Below are positions 35,990 through 44,414 of a stretch of 64,000 nt of DNA, piece after piece. Made by a program: the position numbers and the translations under genes. This DNA comes from Sporolactobacillus shoreicorticis (GTDB taxonomy: Bacteria > Bacillota > Bacilli > Bacillales > Sporolactobacillaceae), in assembly GCF_024125445.1 (NCBI RefSeq), contig NZ_JAMXWM010000015.1, positions 36,040 through 100,039 on the forward strand, given 5' to 3'. Within the stretch, counting starts at the first letter, position 1. Every line of letters starts with the position of its first letter. Below the pieces are notes generated by a model. That model was given only the letters and a program-made list of their open reading frames with translations. It did no database searches and was not told where the DNA came from.

Positions 35990-36427
35990 TTACGCTTCGT
36001 CCCAAACCTTTACTGTCTTCATCACATCGCCGTTTCGCATTTTGAGTACCGTATCGAGTCCGCTCGTAACTTGCCCGAAAACAGTATGAATGCCGTCTAA
36101 ATGCGGCTGCGGTTCATGAACAATGAAAAATTGACAGGAACCGGTATCCCTTCCGGCATGCGCCATCGATAACGCTCCTGCAACATGCTTATGCGGATTG
36201 CCATCTGTCTCGCATTTGATTGTGTAACCGGCATCGCCCATCCCGGTTCCTGTCGGATCGCCGCCCTGGCTGACAAAACCCGGAATCACACGATGAAAAG
36301 TTACTCCGTCATAGAAGCCGGAGTTCGCTAATTTTTCAAAATTAGCCACCGTATTCGGTGCTTCCTCCGGGAAGAAATCAATAGCGATCACGTCGCCGTC
36401 AGCCATTGTAATTGAACCTTTTTTCAT
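35990..36427 (-). CDS. ppiB: cyclophilin-type peptidyl-prolyl cis-trans isomerase
   Basis: 145 residues from ATG 36427 (GGAGG seven bases upstream). '[30 protein letters not shown]'-type sequence carries the catalytic Arg and Gln of cyclophilins (seen in [20 protein letters not shown]). '[19 protein letters not shown]' and '[12 protein letters not shown]' complete the fold. It has no signal peptide, so it is cytoplasmic, and catalyses proline isomerisation during folding. Length matches B. subtilis PpiB (about 143). Confidence 0.93.
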   Translation of the reverse strand: MKKGSITMADGDVIAIDFFPEEAPNTVANFEKLANSGFYDGVTFHRVIPGFVSQGGDPTGTGMGDAGYTIKCETDGNPHKHVAGALSMAHAGRDTGSCQFFIVHEPQPHLDGIHTVFGQVTSGLDTVLKMRNGDVMKTVKVWDEA

Positions 36428-36469
36428 AAATATCCTCCGCTCTGGCACCATTTATCGGCGCGTTTTCTC

Positions 36470-37117
36470 TCAACGTTTTCTATTATATACAAAAATAAGA
36501 ACAATCGCTGATATTCCGACGAAAAAGCCGCCCGCACAATAGCCCGCGAAAATATCCGTAAAATAATGGACTCGCAAAAAAGGACGGCTGAATCCAATCA
36601 GCAAAATCATCGCCAGACCCAGCGTCACCCATGCAATCCGAATCCATTTTGATTTAATGAGCGGAAGAATAAGCAAAATCAGCAAGCCATACACAGTGGA
36701 TGCATTCATCGCGTGCCCACTTGGAAAACTATAGCCCGTTTCATGAACAAGATGGTGAAATGGCGGTCGATCCCTCATCACCCAATTCTTCAGCACACCA
36801 TTAACTTCGCGTTCAATCAGAAAAACCAATGGCAGCAAGATCAAAGAGAAGATGCGTTTACGAAAAAATAAATAAATCATAAATAAAGCAATAATTAAGA
36901 GCAGCAGCCTGCTTGAGGCGAAATCAGTGAAGTTTGAGAAGAACAGAATCAACGCCGATATCCTAATCGGGTTCAAACCTTGAATGAGTTCGCGATCCAA
37001 TGCCTGAACAGCAGGCTGTCGTATGGCAATAACCAAAATAAGAAAAAGCAAAACACAGGCCATGCTGAACCATAACCATGGAATGATTGATTTTTTTTCG
37101 TTTCCTGTCACTGCCAC
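36470..37117 (-). CDS. PAP2 family membrane phosphatase
   Basis: 215 residues, GTG start at 37117 with GGGAGG upstream. Six hydrophobic segments. The three phosphatase motifs are intact: 'KNWVMRDRPP' (KxxxxxxRP type), 'SFPSGHAMN' (PSGH) and 'SRPFLRVHYFTDIFAG' (SRx5Hx3D). Enzymes of this type dephosphorylate phosphatidylglycerol phosphate, undecaprenyl pyrophosphate or similar lipids at the outer membrane face; substrate unknown here. Divergent from the OsmC gene. Confidence 0.9.
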   Translation of the reverse strand: MAVTGNEKKSIIPWLWFSMACVLLFLILVIAIRQPAVQALDRELIQGLNPIRISALILFFSNFTDFASSRLLLLIIALFMIYLFFRKRIFSLILLPLVFLIEREVNGVLKNWVMRDRPPFHHLVHETGYSFPSGHAMNASTVYGLLILLILPLIKSKWIRIAWVTLGLAMILLIGFSRPFLRVHYFTDIFAGYCAGGFFVGISAIVLIFVYNRKR

Positions 37118-37231
37118 AATCGTTTCCTCCCAATCTTAAGCATGATCCGTTGCAGAATGTTTGAATTATGCTACGATAACAGAGATCCAGTGCATGTCTC
37201 TCTTTCATTCATAGCTAAGGGGATGAACTTT

Positions 37232-37678
37232 ATGACAGATTTTCATTTTGAACTGAATGGTTCATGGTCAGGATCCTGGGACGGCGAGGGTAAAATCCAG
37301 ACAAACGGTTTATTATCTGCGATATCGGTTGATCGGGCCATGTCAGGCAAGGGTGTCGGGACAAACCCGGATGAACTGTTAATCAGCGCGCTTGCCTCCT
37401 GCTACATGATCACCCTGGGTATTCGATTAAAAAAAGAAAAGGTCACTTATCGTCATATCGAAATTCAAACAAAAGCGACGGTTACCAAAAAAGGCGGCCT
37501 TCATTTTGAAAAAGTCACCCATTACCCGACAGTTTATTTAACCGAACCCATCTCGGATGCACTTACGGAGCACCTAAACACCTGTATCCACAAAGCGGAA
37601 CAGGACTGCGTCATTGCTAAAGCAGTTAAAGGCAATGTGGCTATTAGCGTTGAGCCGACGTTTATCGGCGAACCTTAA
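37232..37678 (+). CDS. OsmC family peroxiredoxin-like protein
   Basis: 148 residues from ATG 37232, with AAGGGGA at suitable distance; the earlier in-frame ATG is too close to it. Two conserved Cys of the OsmC/Ohr family are present, in 'LISALASCYMITLG' and 'KAEQDCVIAKAV', with the usual 'G.G.NPDELL' before the first. Proteins of this fold reduce organic hydroperoxides with dithiol cofactors. It overlaps the 3' end of the convergent DUF948 gene by 17 bases. Confidence 0.88.
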   Translation: MTDFHFELNGSWSGSWDGEGKIQTNGLLSAISVDRAMSGKGVGTNPDELLISALASCYMITLGIRLKKEKVTYRHIEIQTKATVTKKGGLHFEKVTHYPTVYLTEPISDALTEHLNTCIHKAEQDCVIAKAVKGNVAISVEPTFIGEP

Positions 37679-37991
37679 CTTGAGCACTATGCACCAATGC
37701 CTTTGCTTTATAAAAAGCAATTTGGGCAGAAAGCAGCGACTGTTTTGCTTGACGCACTGCATCTTTGAGCTTGCCTTTTTTTTGAGTAATATCCGATTGA
37801 ATGCGTGAAAGGTTGCGTGTCAGCTCATCTTTTTCTTTTAAGATTCCTTCCGCCTGATCTTGCAAGCTTGCACCGGTCTTTGAAATTTTCGCAATGGATC
37901 CATTCATCAATTTTACCGTCTTCACGGCAGAAACAATAAATGCAATGATCGAAACCGCAGCAAGTGCGAGGCTTAAATAGACAATAATCAT
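37662..37991 (-). CDS. DUF948-family membrane-anchored coiled-coil protein (YtxG-like)
   Basis: 109 residues: one N-terminal transmembrane helix (about 2-24), then an all-helical, charged cytoplasmic part ('LQDQAEGILKEKDELTRNLSRIQSDITQKK'). This matches the small DUF948 general-stress proteins such as YtxG. Function unknown. It ends inside the convergent OsmC gene. Confidence 0.65.
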   Translation of the reverse strand: MIIVYLSLALAAVSIIAFIVSAVKTVKLMNGSIAKISKTGASLQDQAEGILKEKDELTRNLSRIQSDITQKKGKLKDAVRQAKQSLLSAQIAFYKAKALVHSAQVKVRR

Positions 37992-38093
37992 TGGAAATGC
38001 ACTCCATCCCTTCTTACAGTAGTTGCCCTAAATGTATCATACCCTATTACAGGCAAAAGATCAGGGACAACGATTCGGCTTCAATTATTTATA

Positions 38094-38927
<834 letters not shown>

Positions 38928-38970
38928 AAAATATTTTGATGCTGTAATGATACGTAAATCTATAGATGAT

Positions 38971-39003
38971 CGCCTGTTTTCATCGAAAAGCAGGCTTTTT
39001 TTA
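38971..39003 (+). terminator. intrinsic terminator of fabL
   Basis: Hairpin GCCTGtTTT / AAAAgCAGGC followed by seven T. Confidence 0.88.
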
Positions 39004-39074
39004 TTCTTTGTTTTTGCCTGTGACTATGGCACAAGGTATACTATGATCAAACTAAATCGATTGGAGTGCATTTA

Positions 39075-39994
39075 TTGAGTGTAAAAGAGCGGAAAGAACC
39101 TTGCGCCTTAACTCAATTACGCAGCTTGTTAAAAAGGCTCCCCAAGAATCATCCTAAATTCGCTGCATTGTCGAACGAAGAAACAAAAAGAACAATTGGT
39201 TTCAAAGGCGAGAAAGCATTGGATTACTATTTGGAATTCAATGACAAAGACAGAAACCACATTTATCACAATTTGAAAATCGCTATCAGTCATTCTTTAT
39301 GTCAAATCGACACGCTCATCATCAACCGTTCATTCATACTCATTATTGAAATTAAAAATATTAGTGGTATTCTATTTTTTGATTCAACGCATCACCAATT
39401 GATTCGGACACTATCAGTTAAACCAATGGATGAATAATTTACACTTTCCTCACTTACCGATCATTGATTTAGTGACAATAAGCAATCCCTCCTCCTCCTA
39501 AAAAATGCTCCTGATGATTTACTTGTCCCTCAAAAAGTTTGTCACATGCATCAACTCCCTGCCCGGGTTCAAGTATTAGAAAATGAACACAGCAGGAAGA
39601 TCATTTCAATTTCTAAATGCGATGAAATAGGCCAAAGATTGTTGGATTGTCACGTTTCTTCACGTGTCAACATTTTCACACGATCTGCGATTAAAAAGGA
39701 TGTGCTGCGCAAAGTATCCTATGCCCTTCATGCGAGGCATTACCTATGAAACAAAAATACAACGGATGGATCTGTTCACAATGTGGATTTTATTCAAAAG
39801 ATGCTCATGTGAGTGCCTTAAATGAATACTTTCTTATCATTTCCTCCACAATCACCGGCCAAGAGTTCCAAGCTTGGATCAACCTCGATTCTCGCAAAAC
39901 AGCACTCCGGCTTCTAAATGCTTTGAATCTTCAAGTCTCACGAGGTAATCGGCATAAAGTTTTTCATGCACCAGCACAATTGTATGAGGATTAA
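39075..39994 (+). pseudogene. NERD-domain (nuclease-related) protein with C-terminal zinc ribbon, broken
   Basis: Four consecutive reading-frame pieces together rebuild one protein. Piece 1 (39075 to about 39415) is a NERD domain with 'GFKGEKALDYYLEF' and 'LCQIDTLIINRSFILIIEIKNISG'. Piece 2 (about 39415-39501, another frame) reads 'QLNQWMNNLHFPHLPIIDLVTISNPS' and ends at TAA. Piece 3 (about 39502-39700, back in the first frame) includes 'APDDLLVPQKVCHMHQLPARVQVLENEHS'. Piece 4 (about 39710-39994, third frame) is 'ILCPSCEALPMKQKYNGWICSQCGF', a CxxC...CxxC ribbon, then a helical tail. The join between pieces 1 and 2 lacks roughly 20 residues usual in the family. At least three lesions make it a decayed gene. 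Confidence 0.8.
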
Positions 39995-40039
39995 CCGTTA
40001 TCTTTTGTGATCGGCCATCTGGCCCGTTCTGTCTCGACT

Positions 40040-40123
40040 TTGTCCGGATCAGTCGTTTTCTTGTCCGTGTCGTTGCTCCGATTGTCCGGTTCAGCAGCTC
40101 ACTTGTCTGGCTCCCAATTAATA
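40040..40123. repeat. degenerate tandem repeat, 21-bp period (TTGTCCGG core)
   Basis: TTGTCCGG-like cores start at 40040, 40061, 40082 and 40103, exactly 21 bases apart (third base set drifts: TTGTCCGG, TTGTCCGT, TTGTCCGG, TTGTCTGG). A weaker unit may begin at 40019. Between cores the units share a loose TCAG.(C/G).TC pattern. They sit between the NERD pseudogene and a terminator and do not form a recognisable gene. Confidence 0.6.
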
Positions 40124-40133
40124 AAGTCTAAAA

Positions 40134-40173
40134 AAAGATGAACCGGGCAGCAGTGCGCCGGTTCATCTTTTTT
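40134..40173. terminator. bidirectional intrinsic terminator
   Basis: Hairpin AAAGATGAACCGG / CCGGTTCATCTTT with T-runs on both sides; serves the minus-strand SOD-like gene and closes the degraded region to its left. Confidence 0.85.
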
Positions 40174-40727
40174 TATTTAATAACACCGCATAGTATCCGG
40201 TCTCCTGAATTTCCAGAGGGATCTGTCATCTGGTCATCGCCTCTTTCATGAATAATTAGGGCGGAACCGTCTGCATCCCTTAACGAATTTGGTTTTCCCT
40301 CTTGCAAGGTGACCATCGAATTGAACAGTACTGTTTTTACATGACCATGACTGTCTGCAAAGATATTCATCATATCTCCTGCATGAGGTCCTTTTGGATT
40401 TTTCAATCCATGCTTTTTATGTTCAGGATTAAAGTGGCTGCCGGCAGACATGAAATCCGGAGGCGTGCAGCTGCCGTATTCATGAAAGTGAATGGCATGA
40501 ATACCAGGTGTCAATCCATCCGCCTCCAGTTCGATACGAACACCTTTTGGTGTCTCGGTTAATGTTGCCGTGCCCATTTCTTCATTTTTTGCATTGATTA
40601 ACGAAACAATCAGCTTCCCGCCGTGGATATCCTTAGCGTTCGCTTTCATTTCGGGATAGTGCTCATAAGCGATCATTGACAACGCGACAAGCCCGCAGAG
40701 CAGATAAATAAATTTTCGATACTTCAC
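40173..40727 (-). CDS. Cu/Zn superoxide dismutase-like protein (SodC/YojM-like)
   Basis: 184 residues from GTG 40727, with AGGAGG nine bases upstream. An N-terminal membrane anchor or signal (about residues 6-22) exports it. The SodC fold motifs are present: 'PGIHAIHFHEYGSC' (Cu ligands H, H and disulfide Cys), 'SAGSHFNPEHKKHG', 'GPHAGDMMNIF' (His/Asp Zn site) and 'DGSALIIHERGDD...GDRILCGVI' (last Cu ligand His, second Cys). Compared with B. subtilis YojM, which lacks Cu ligands, the His set here looks largely intact. It acts at the cell surface against superoxide. Confidence 0.85.
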   Translation of the reverse strand: MKYRKFIYLLCGLVALSMIAYEHYPEMKANAKDIHGGKLIVSLINAKNEEMGTATLTETPKGVRIELEADGLTPGIHAIHFHEYGSCTPPDFMSAGSHFNPEHKKHGLKNPKGPHAGDMMNIFADSHGHVKTVLFNSMVTLQEGKPNSLRDADGSALIIHERGDDQMTDPSGNSGDRILCGVIK

Positions 40728-40881
40728 CCGAATCAGCCTCCTAACCATAGGATGCACCGATTCATTCTGTTTTACTCTAAAAAGGAACAGAAAGATTTCT
40801 TTAAAAAAAATGACGGAAATGCTATGATTTTATTTGTAATAATTATAAATTTCAAAGAAAAAATAAAAGAGGAGGGAACCC

Positions 40882-41343
40882 TTGAAAACAATAAATGAAT
40901 TTAAAAAATTTTTAGCAAGAGGAAATGTGATTGATCTTGCTGTAGCCGTAATCATTGGAGCCGCCTTCGGACAAATTGTCAGTTCTCTTGTTAAAGATAT
41001 CGTGATGCCGCCAATCGGTTTGCTGCTTGGAAAGGTTGATTTCAGCAATTTATACCTTAATTTATCCGGCCATGCATACAGTAGCCTCAGTGCGGCTCAG
41101 AAAGCTGGAGCTCCAACTATTAATTACGGACTCTTTATTAACAATGTCATCAATTTTCTCATTGTCGCAGCGGTCATTTTCTTTGCGATTAAGATGCTGA
41201 ATAAGGTAACACCAAAAAAAGAAGCATCGACAAAGAAATGTCCGTACTGTCTGTCGTCCATTCCAATCAAAGCAACAAAATGCGCAAACTGCACAGCTGA
41301 TCTTCCGGATGATCCAAATGAACAGGTTGTTCATTCTCACTAA
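40882..41343 (+). CDS. mscL: large-conductance mechanosensitive channel MscL with C-terminal zinc ribbon
   Basis: 153 residues, TTG start at 40882 with GAGGAGGGAACCC upstream. '[47 protein letters not shown]' is the N-terminal amphipathic helix and pore-lining TM1 of MscL. The loop and TM2 ('[25 protein letters not shown]') follow. The usual short cytoplasmic tail is extended by '[24 protein letters not shown]', a CxxC-CxxC zinc ribbon. It opens under hypo-osmotic shock to release solutes. The ribbon extension could mediate protein contacts. Confidence 0.93.
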   Translation: MKTINEFKKFLARGNVIDLAVAVIIGAAFGQIVSSLVKDIVMPPIGLLLGKVDFSNLYLNLSGHAYSSLSAAQKAGAPTINYGLFINNVINFLIVAAVIFFAIKMLNKVTPKKEASTKKCPYCLSSIPIKATKCANCTADLPDDPNEQVVHSH

Positions 41344-41344
41344 T

Positions 41345-41384
41345 AAAGAGCTTCGGAATTGATTTAATTCTGAAGCTCTTTTTA
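41345..41384 (+). terminator. intrinsic terminator of mscL
   Basis: 16-bp near-perfect stem AAAGAGCTTCgGAATT / AATTCtGAAGCTCTTT then TTTATTTT. Confidence 0.88.
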
Positions 41385-41543
41385 TTTTGGCGATGTTAAG
41401 CAAACGCGTTGTATCGTGACAAACAACAACATCTTCTAACACAGCTTTCCTTAAAAAAAAATACATTTGAACATCTATTGTTACTTTCATTATGTATAAT
41501 GAACAGTGGTAAATGAAACTCGAATAAAGGTTGATGTCGTCCT

Positions 41544-41825
41544 ATGAATCGTTTGACCGTACTGGGCATACTACTGATTGTCTGTGGATCTTTGTTTTTT
41601 TTCTGTAGAAAAAAATTATTATTGCCGCGCAGCATGCAGCATCGAATTAAAAAACCGCATCGTTTTATTCTGACCATCAGTATCATGCTTCTGCTCGCCG
41701 GTATTTATTCTGTTTTAGCGCCTGTCCTGACCGTTATGATGGGCGCCGATTACTGGATTCTTTACTATGCAGGACTTCTTGGCTGTATTATGCTTCTGAT
41801 CCTGTTTCTGCTTCCTAAATCGTGA
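41544..41825 (+). CDS. small membrane protein, unknown
   Basis: 93 residues with three hydrophobic segments (about 5-22, 38-60 and 67-90), basic residues between the first two ('RKKLLLPRSMQHRIKKPHR') and a short tail PKS. No family recognised. The 3' end overlaps the convergent Nudix gene by 11 bases. Start ATG has a weak AAAGG-type SD about 15 bases upstream, so the start is less certain. Confidence 0.55.
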   Translation: MNRLTVLGILLIVCGSLFFFCRKKLLLPRSMQHRIKKPHRFILTISIMLLLAGIYSVLAPVLTVMMGADYWILYYAGLLGCIMLLILFLLPKS

Positions 41826-42309
41826 CAGACTCCGGTAACGGTCGAATTTCGTATTTTTCAATGACGTCTCCATTAAATGTACAGTGGTAGTCTGCAGGAT
41901 CGCAGCCTTCCACATCAAACACGCGTCTCATAAAAAGACGGACAGTTGGGACTGTCCCGAAATTGTTTTCCGCCAAAATCCAAGAGACCTCTTTCATTGC
42001 AAGAATTCCTTCACGGGTTGCACGCGGCAGATCGCTCAATTCATCAGGCGACACATTGGCAATGAACACATACATTCCTTTCGCGGGCTCAGTGTCCAGA
42101 TTCCAGGTGACAATTCCGCGAAAAATCGGTGAGGCTAATTTTATACCTGTCTCCTCCCACACTTCACGTATGGCACAGGCCTTTGGGGACTCCCCCGGTT
42201 CCAATTTCCCGCCAACACCATTCCATGCGCCTTGCCAAGGTGCCTTTTGACGATTAATCATCAGTACCTTCCCTTTATACCTCAAGAAGGCTAATGTATA
42301 CTTTAACAT
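41815..42309 (-). CDS. Nudix hydrolase (MutT/8-oxo-dGTP diphosphatase-like)
   Basis: 164 residues. The Nudix box is complete: 'GKLEPGESPKACAIREVWEETGI' (G-x5-E-x7-REVxEExG-I pattern). N-terminal 'LAFLRYKGKVLMINRQKAPWQGAWNGVGG' is typical of MutT/YtkD-like enzymes that bind a nucleotide. Likely cleans up oxidised or other nucleoside diphosphate derivatives in the cytoplasm. ATG 42309 has GGGGGGAG upstream. Convergent with the small membrane protein gene. Confidence 0.9.
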   Translation of the reverse strand: MLKYTLAFLRYKGKVLMINRQKAPWQGAWNGVGGKLEPGESPKACAIREVWEETGIKLASPIFRGIVTWNLDTEPAKGMYVFIANVSPDELSDLPRATREGILAMKEVSWILAENNFGTVPTVRLFMRRVFDVEGCDPADYHCTFNGDVIEKYEIRPLPESVTI

Positions 42310-42454
42310 TTACAGATCTCCCCCCATCGAGAACTTTTCTTTTCTATCAGCCTACCTTTACACCGATGATTTGTTAATATTCTTATAGTATACCAAACAT
42401 GTGATCAAATGATGAACAGCATCATTTCAACAAAGGATTATCTGACAAAAACAA

Positions 42455-42502
42455 TTGACAGAACACTTGTTTGCTTATAAACTATTATCAGAACATTTGT
42501 TC
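42455..42502 (+). promoter_or_regulatory. sigma-A promoter with two LexA (SOS) boxes upstream of ydbC-like gene
   Basis: TTGACA (42455-42460), 17-base spacer, TAAACT (42478-42483). GAACACTTGTTT (42461-42472) fills the spacer directly after the -35 hexamer; it matches GAAC-N4-GTTC except for the last base. A second, perfect-core box GAACATTTGTTC (42491-42502) begins exactly 30 bases downstream of the first, just beyond the -10 element. Such a tandem arrangement should give tight LexA repression. Confidence 0.75.
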
Positions 42503-42528
42503 AAAATAAAATGTAGAGGTGACATCGT

Positions 42529-42804
42529 ATGGCAGATTCAAATTCAGAAGTAACCTTCAACATCATCGAGCACTTTGGCGTTCTTGCTACGGAAAACAGC
42601 GGTTGGACAAAGGAATTCAACTATGTCAGTTGGAATTCCCGAGAAGCAAAGTATGATATTCGCAGTTGGGCTCCCGATAAGACAAAAATGGGACGAGGCA
42701 TTACGCTGACCGGCATTGAATGTGACAACCTTAAAGGCTTGCTGAATAAACATGGTTCTCAATTCACAAATCTTTCCGAAACAAGTCAAACTGCACAATC
42801 GTAA
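42529..42804 (+). CDS. YdbC/PC4-like single-stranded DNA-binding protein
   Basis: 91 residues. 'FNIIEHFGVLATENSGWTKEFNYVSWNSREAKYDIRSWAPDKTKMGRGITLTGIECDNLKGLL' matches the YdbC family, whose Lactococcus member folds like the eukaryotic transcription coactivator PC4 and binds ssDNA. The 'KYDIR.W.PD..KMG.G.TL' block is the family signature. The start ATG has GTAGAGGTGACATCGT upstream (GAGGTG). The promoter carries two LexA-type boxes, one with the same core as the addB promoter, so it is probably DNA-damage inducible. Role in repair is an inference. Monocistronic. Confidence 0.85.
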   Translation: MADSNSEVTFNIIEHFGVLATENSGWTKEFNYVSWNSREAKYDIRSWAPDKTKMGRGITLTGIECDNLKGLLNKHGSQFTNLSETSQTAQS

Positions 42805-42920
42805 TATATAAATTTTCCTCAGTTTTTCATGCAAATTTTCCTCTTTGTCTTTCTTAACTCACCCATCTTCAGCGTATTTGTGTATTCCTTAATTTTGAAC
42901 CTTTTTCCAGGTCCATCGTG

Positions 42921-42980
42921 TTGACACCAACCGCTTTATTCCATAAACTGAAAAAGAAAATAGTGTCGAATTGGTGACAA
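42921..42980 (+). promoter_or_regulatory. menA promoter with flanking inverted repeat
   Basis: TTGACA (42921-42926), 17-base spacer, TAAACT (42944-42949). The -35 overlaps TTGACACCAA, and 40 bases further on lies TTGGTGACAA (42971-42980), its inverse with one mismatch. This may be a regulatory pair, but the evidence is only positional. Confidence 0.4.
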
Positions 42981-43069
42981 TTTTAGAAAAGCTCGTCCTT
43001 TCAATCTATGAAACTAAGGAATGAGTTCAAAACAGGAACACATAAGATCTTGTAGTGGGAGAGATAACG

Positions 43070-43984
43070 ATGGGGGAATTAGCACCCGAAAGAAATACCG
43101 GATTTAAAAAATGGTGGTCTATGCTTCGGCCGCACACATTATCTGCTTCTTTTGTCCCGGTTGCATTGGGAACCGCACTCGTACTTCCGGTGAAGACTCC
43201 AGATTTAGCTATGTTTGTTGCAATGCTGGTCGCTTCGATGCTGATCCAGATTGCAACCAATTTATTTAATGAGTATTTTGATTACAAACGAGGTCTGGAC
43301 AGCGAGGAATCAGTCGGGATCGGCGGAAGTATTGTCCGTGACGGATTTCATCCGAAGACCATCCTTCGACTGGCTTTCACGCTGTGCGGCGTTGCCATGT
43401 TGATTGGCATTTTTATCTGTGCAAACAGCAGCTGGTGGATTGCTTTGGCCGGTTCATTGTGCATTCTCACGGGCTATCTTTACTCCGGCGGTCCTTATCC
43501 GATTGCTTATACACCTTTCGGCGAGTTAATTTCCGGTCTGTTTATGGGCGTATTCATCATTTGGATCTCCTTCTTTATCCAGACGGAAACGTTGACTTTG
43601 AATTGCGTACTGATCTCGATACCGATCGGCATATTGGTTGGCGGTATTAATATGGCAAATAATATACGTGATCTTTCCGGGGATCAGCAGAAAGGCAGAC
43701 GAACACTGCCGATCTTGCTCGGCCGGCCCAGAGCAATTACATTGCTTGCGGGTCTATTCACCTTTTCTTATATCTGGATCTTCGGATTAATGATCCTAGG
43801 AGTTGAATCAGCCTGGATGCTACTCGTATTCGCCAGCCTTCCAAAGGCAATTCAAGCGACCAAACTGTTTCGCAGGAAAACGAAAGCCATTCAGATGATG
43901 CCGGCAATGAAGGCAACGGCGCAGCTTCAAACCTTATTCGGTATCCTTTTGTCTCTTGGACTCGTGCTTGATTACTTTATTTGA
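43070..43984 (+). CDS. menA: 1,4-dihydroxy-2-naphthoate polyprenyltransferase
   Basis: 304 residues from ATG 43070 (GGGAGA seven bases upstream). UbiA-type membrane prenyltransferase with about eight helices. The two Asp-rich motifs are 'NLFNEYFDYKRGLDSEE' (first) and 'NNIRDLSGDQQKGRRTLP' (second, diagnostic of MenA: N-N-x-R-D-x-x-x-D). It joins the polyprenyl tail to DHNA in menaquinone synthesis at the membrane. The start 'KWWSMLRPHTLSASFVPVALG' is also MenA-like. No other men genes lie beside it. Confidence 0.92.
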   Translation: MGELAPERNTGFKKWWSMLRPHTLSASFVPVALGTALVLPVKTPDLAMFVAMLVASMLIQIATNLFNEYFDYKRGLDSEESVGIGGSIVRDGFHPKTILRLAFTLCGVAMLIGIFICANSSWWIALAGSLCILTGYLYSGGPYPIAYTPFGELISGLFMGVFIIWISFFIQTETLTLNCVLISIPIGILVGGINMANNIRDLSGDQQKGRRTLPILLGRPRAITLLAGLFTFSYIWIFGLMILGVESAWMLLVFASLPKAIQATKLFRRKTKAIQMMPAMKATAQLQTLFGILLSLGLVLDYFI

Positions 43985-44036
43985 AAAATTCGAGATCATC
44001 TGATTTGCACCCGGATAAAAAATGAAGCCGATTCTA

Positions 44037-44065
44037 TTGCTGTACCGATTAAATTATTGTATAAT
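44037..44065 (+). promoter_or_regulatory. promoter of the FMN riboswitch transcript
   Basis: TTGCTG (44037-44042), exactly 17-base spacer, perfect TATAAT (44060-44065), about 23 bases before the riboswitch aptamer begins. Confidence 0.75.
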
Positions 44066-44088
44066 ACACTTGCAGTTAAATAAAATGT

Positions 44089-44208
44089 TCCTTCAGGGCA
44101 GGGTGTAATTCCCGACCGGCGGTATTGGCAACAAGTCAGAGTCCGCGAGCCGAAAGGCAGATCCGGTGAGAAACCGGGACCGACAGTAGAGTCTGGATGA
44201 AAGAAGGA
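44089..44208 (+). ncRNA. FMN riboswitch (RFN element)
   Basis: All conserved RFN landmarks are present in order: 'TTCAGGGCAGGGTG' (P1/J), 'AATTCCCGACCGGCGGT', 'AGTCCGCGAGCC', 'GATCCGGTGAGAAACCGGGACCGACAGTAGAGTCTGGATGAAAGAAGG' regions (quoted only as landmarks across 44160-44207). It binds FMN. The expression platform is the terminator at 44274-44304. Controls the downstream ribU. Confidence 0.96.
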
Positions 44209-44273
44209 TGATGCGACAGTGTTTTCGTGTTTTTCGCATTGTATTCGTTGCGCTTTGCGCATCGATTTTGTTG

Positions 44274-44304
44274 AGCCCAAAGGAATATTCCTTTGGGCTT
44301 TTTA
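44274..44304 (+). terminator. riboswitch-controlled terminator
   Basis: Perfect 13-bp self-complementary palindrome AGCCCAAAGGAAT / ATTCCTTTGGGCT followed by TTTTT, 66 bases after the aptamer and 110 bases before ribU; expected to form when FMN is bound. Confidence 0.9.
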
Positions 44305-44414
44305 ATGCGTCCAGAACAGGAAAATCCTGAAGATGTCCGGTTTTTATCGCTAACCGGATTTGTTCTGAGAATACTGCGCATGATCCCCAATACTACATTT
44401 ATGGGGGTAATTAC

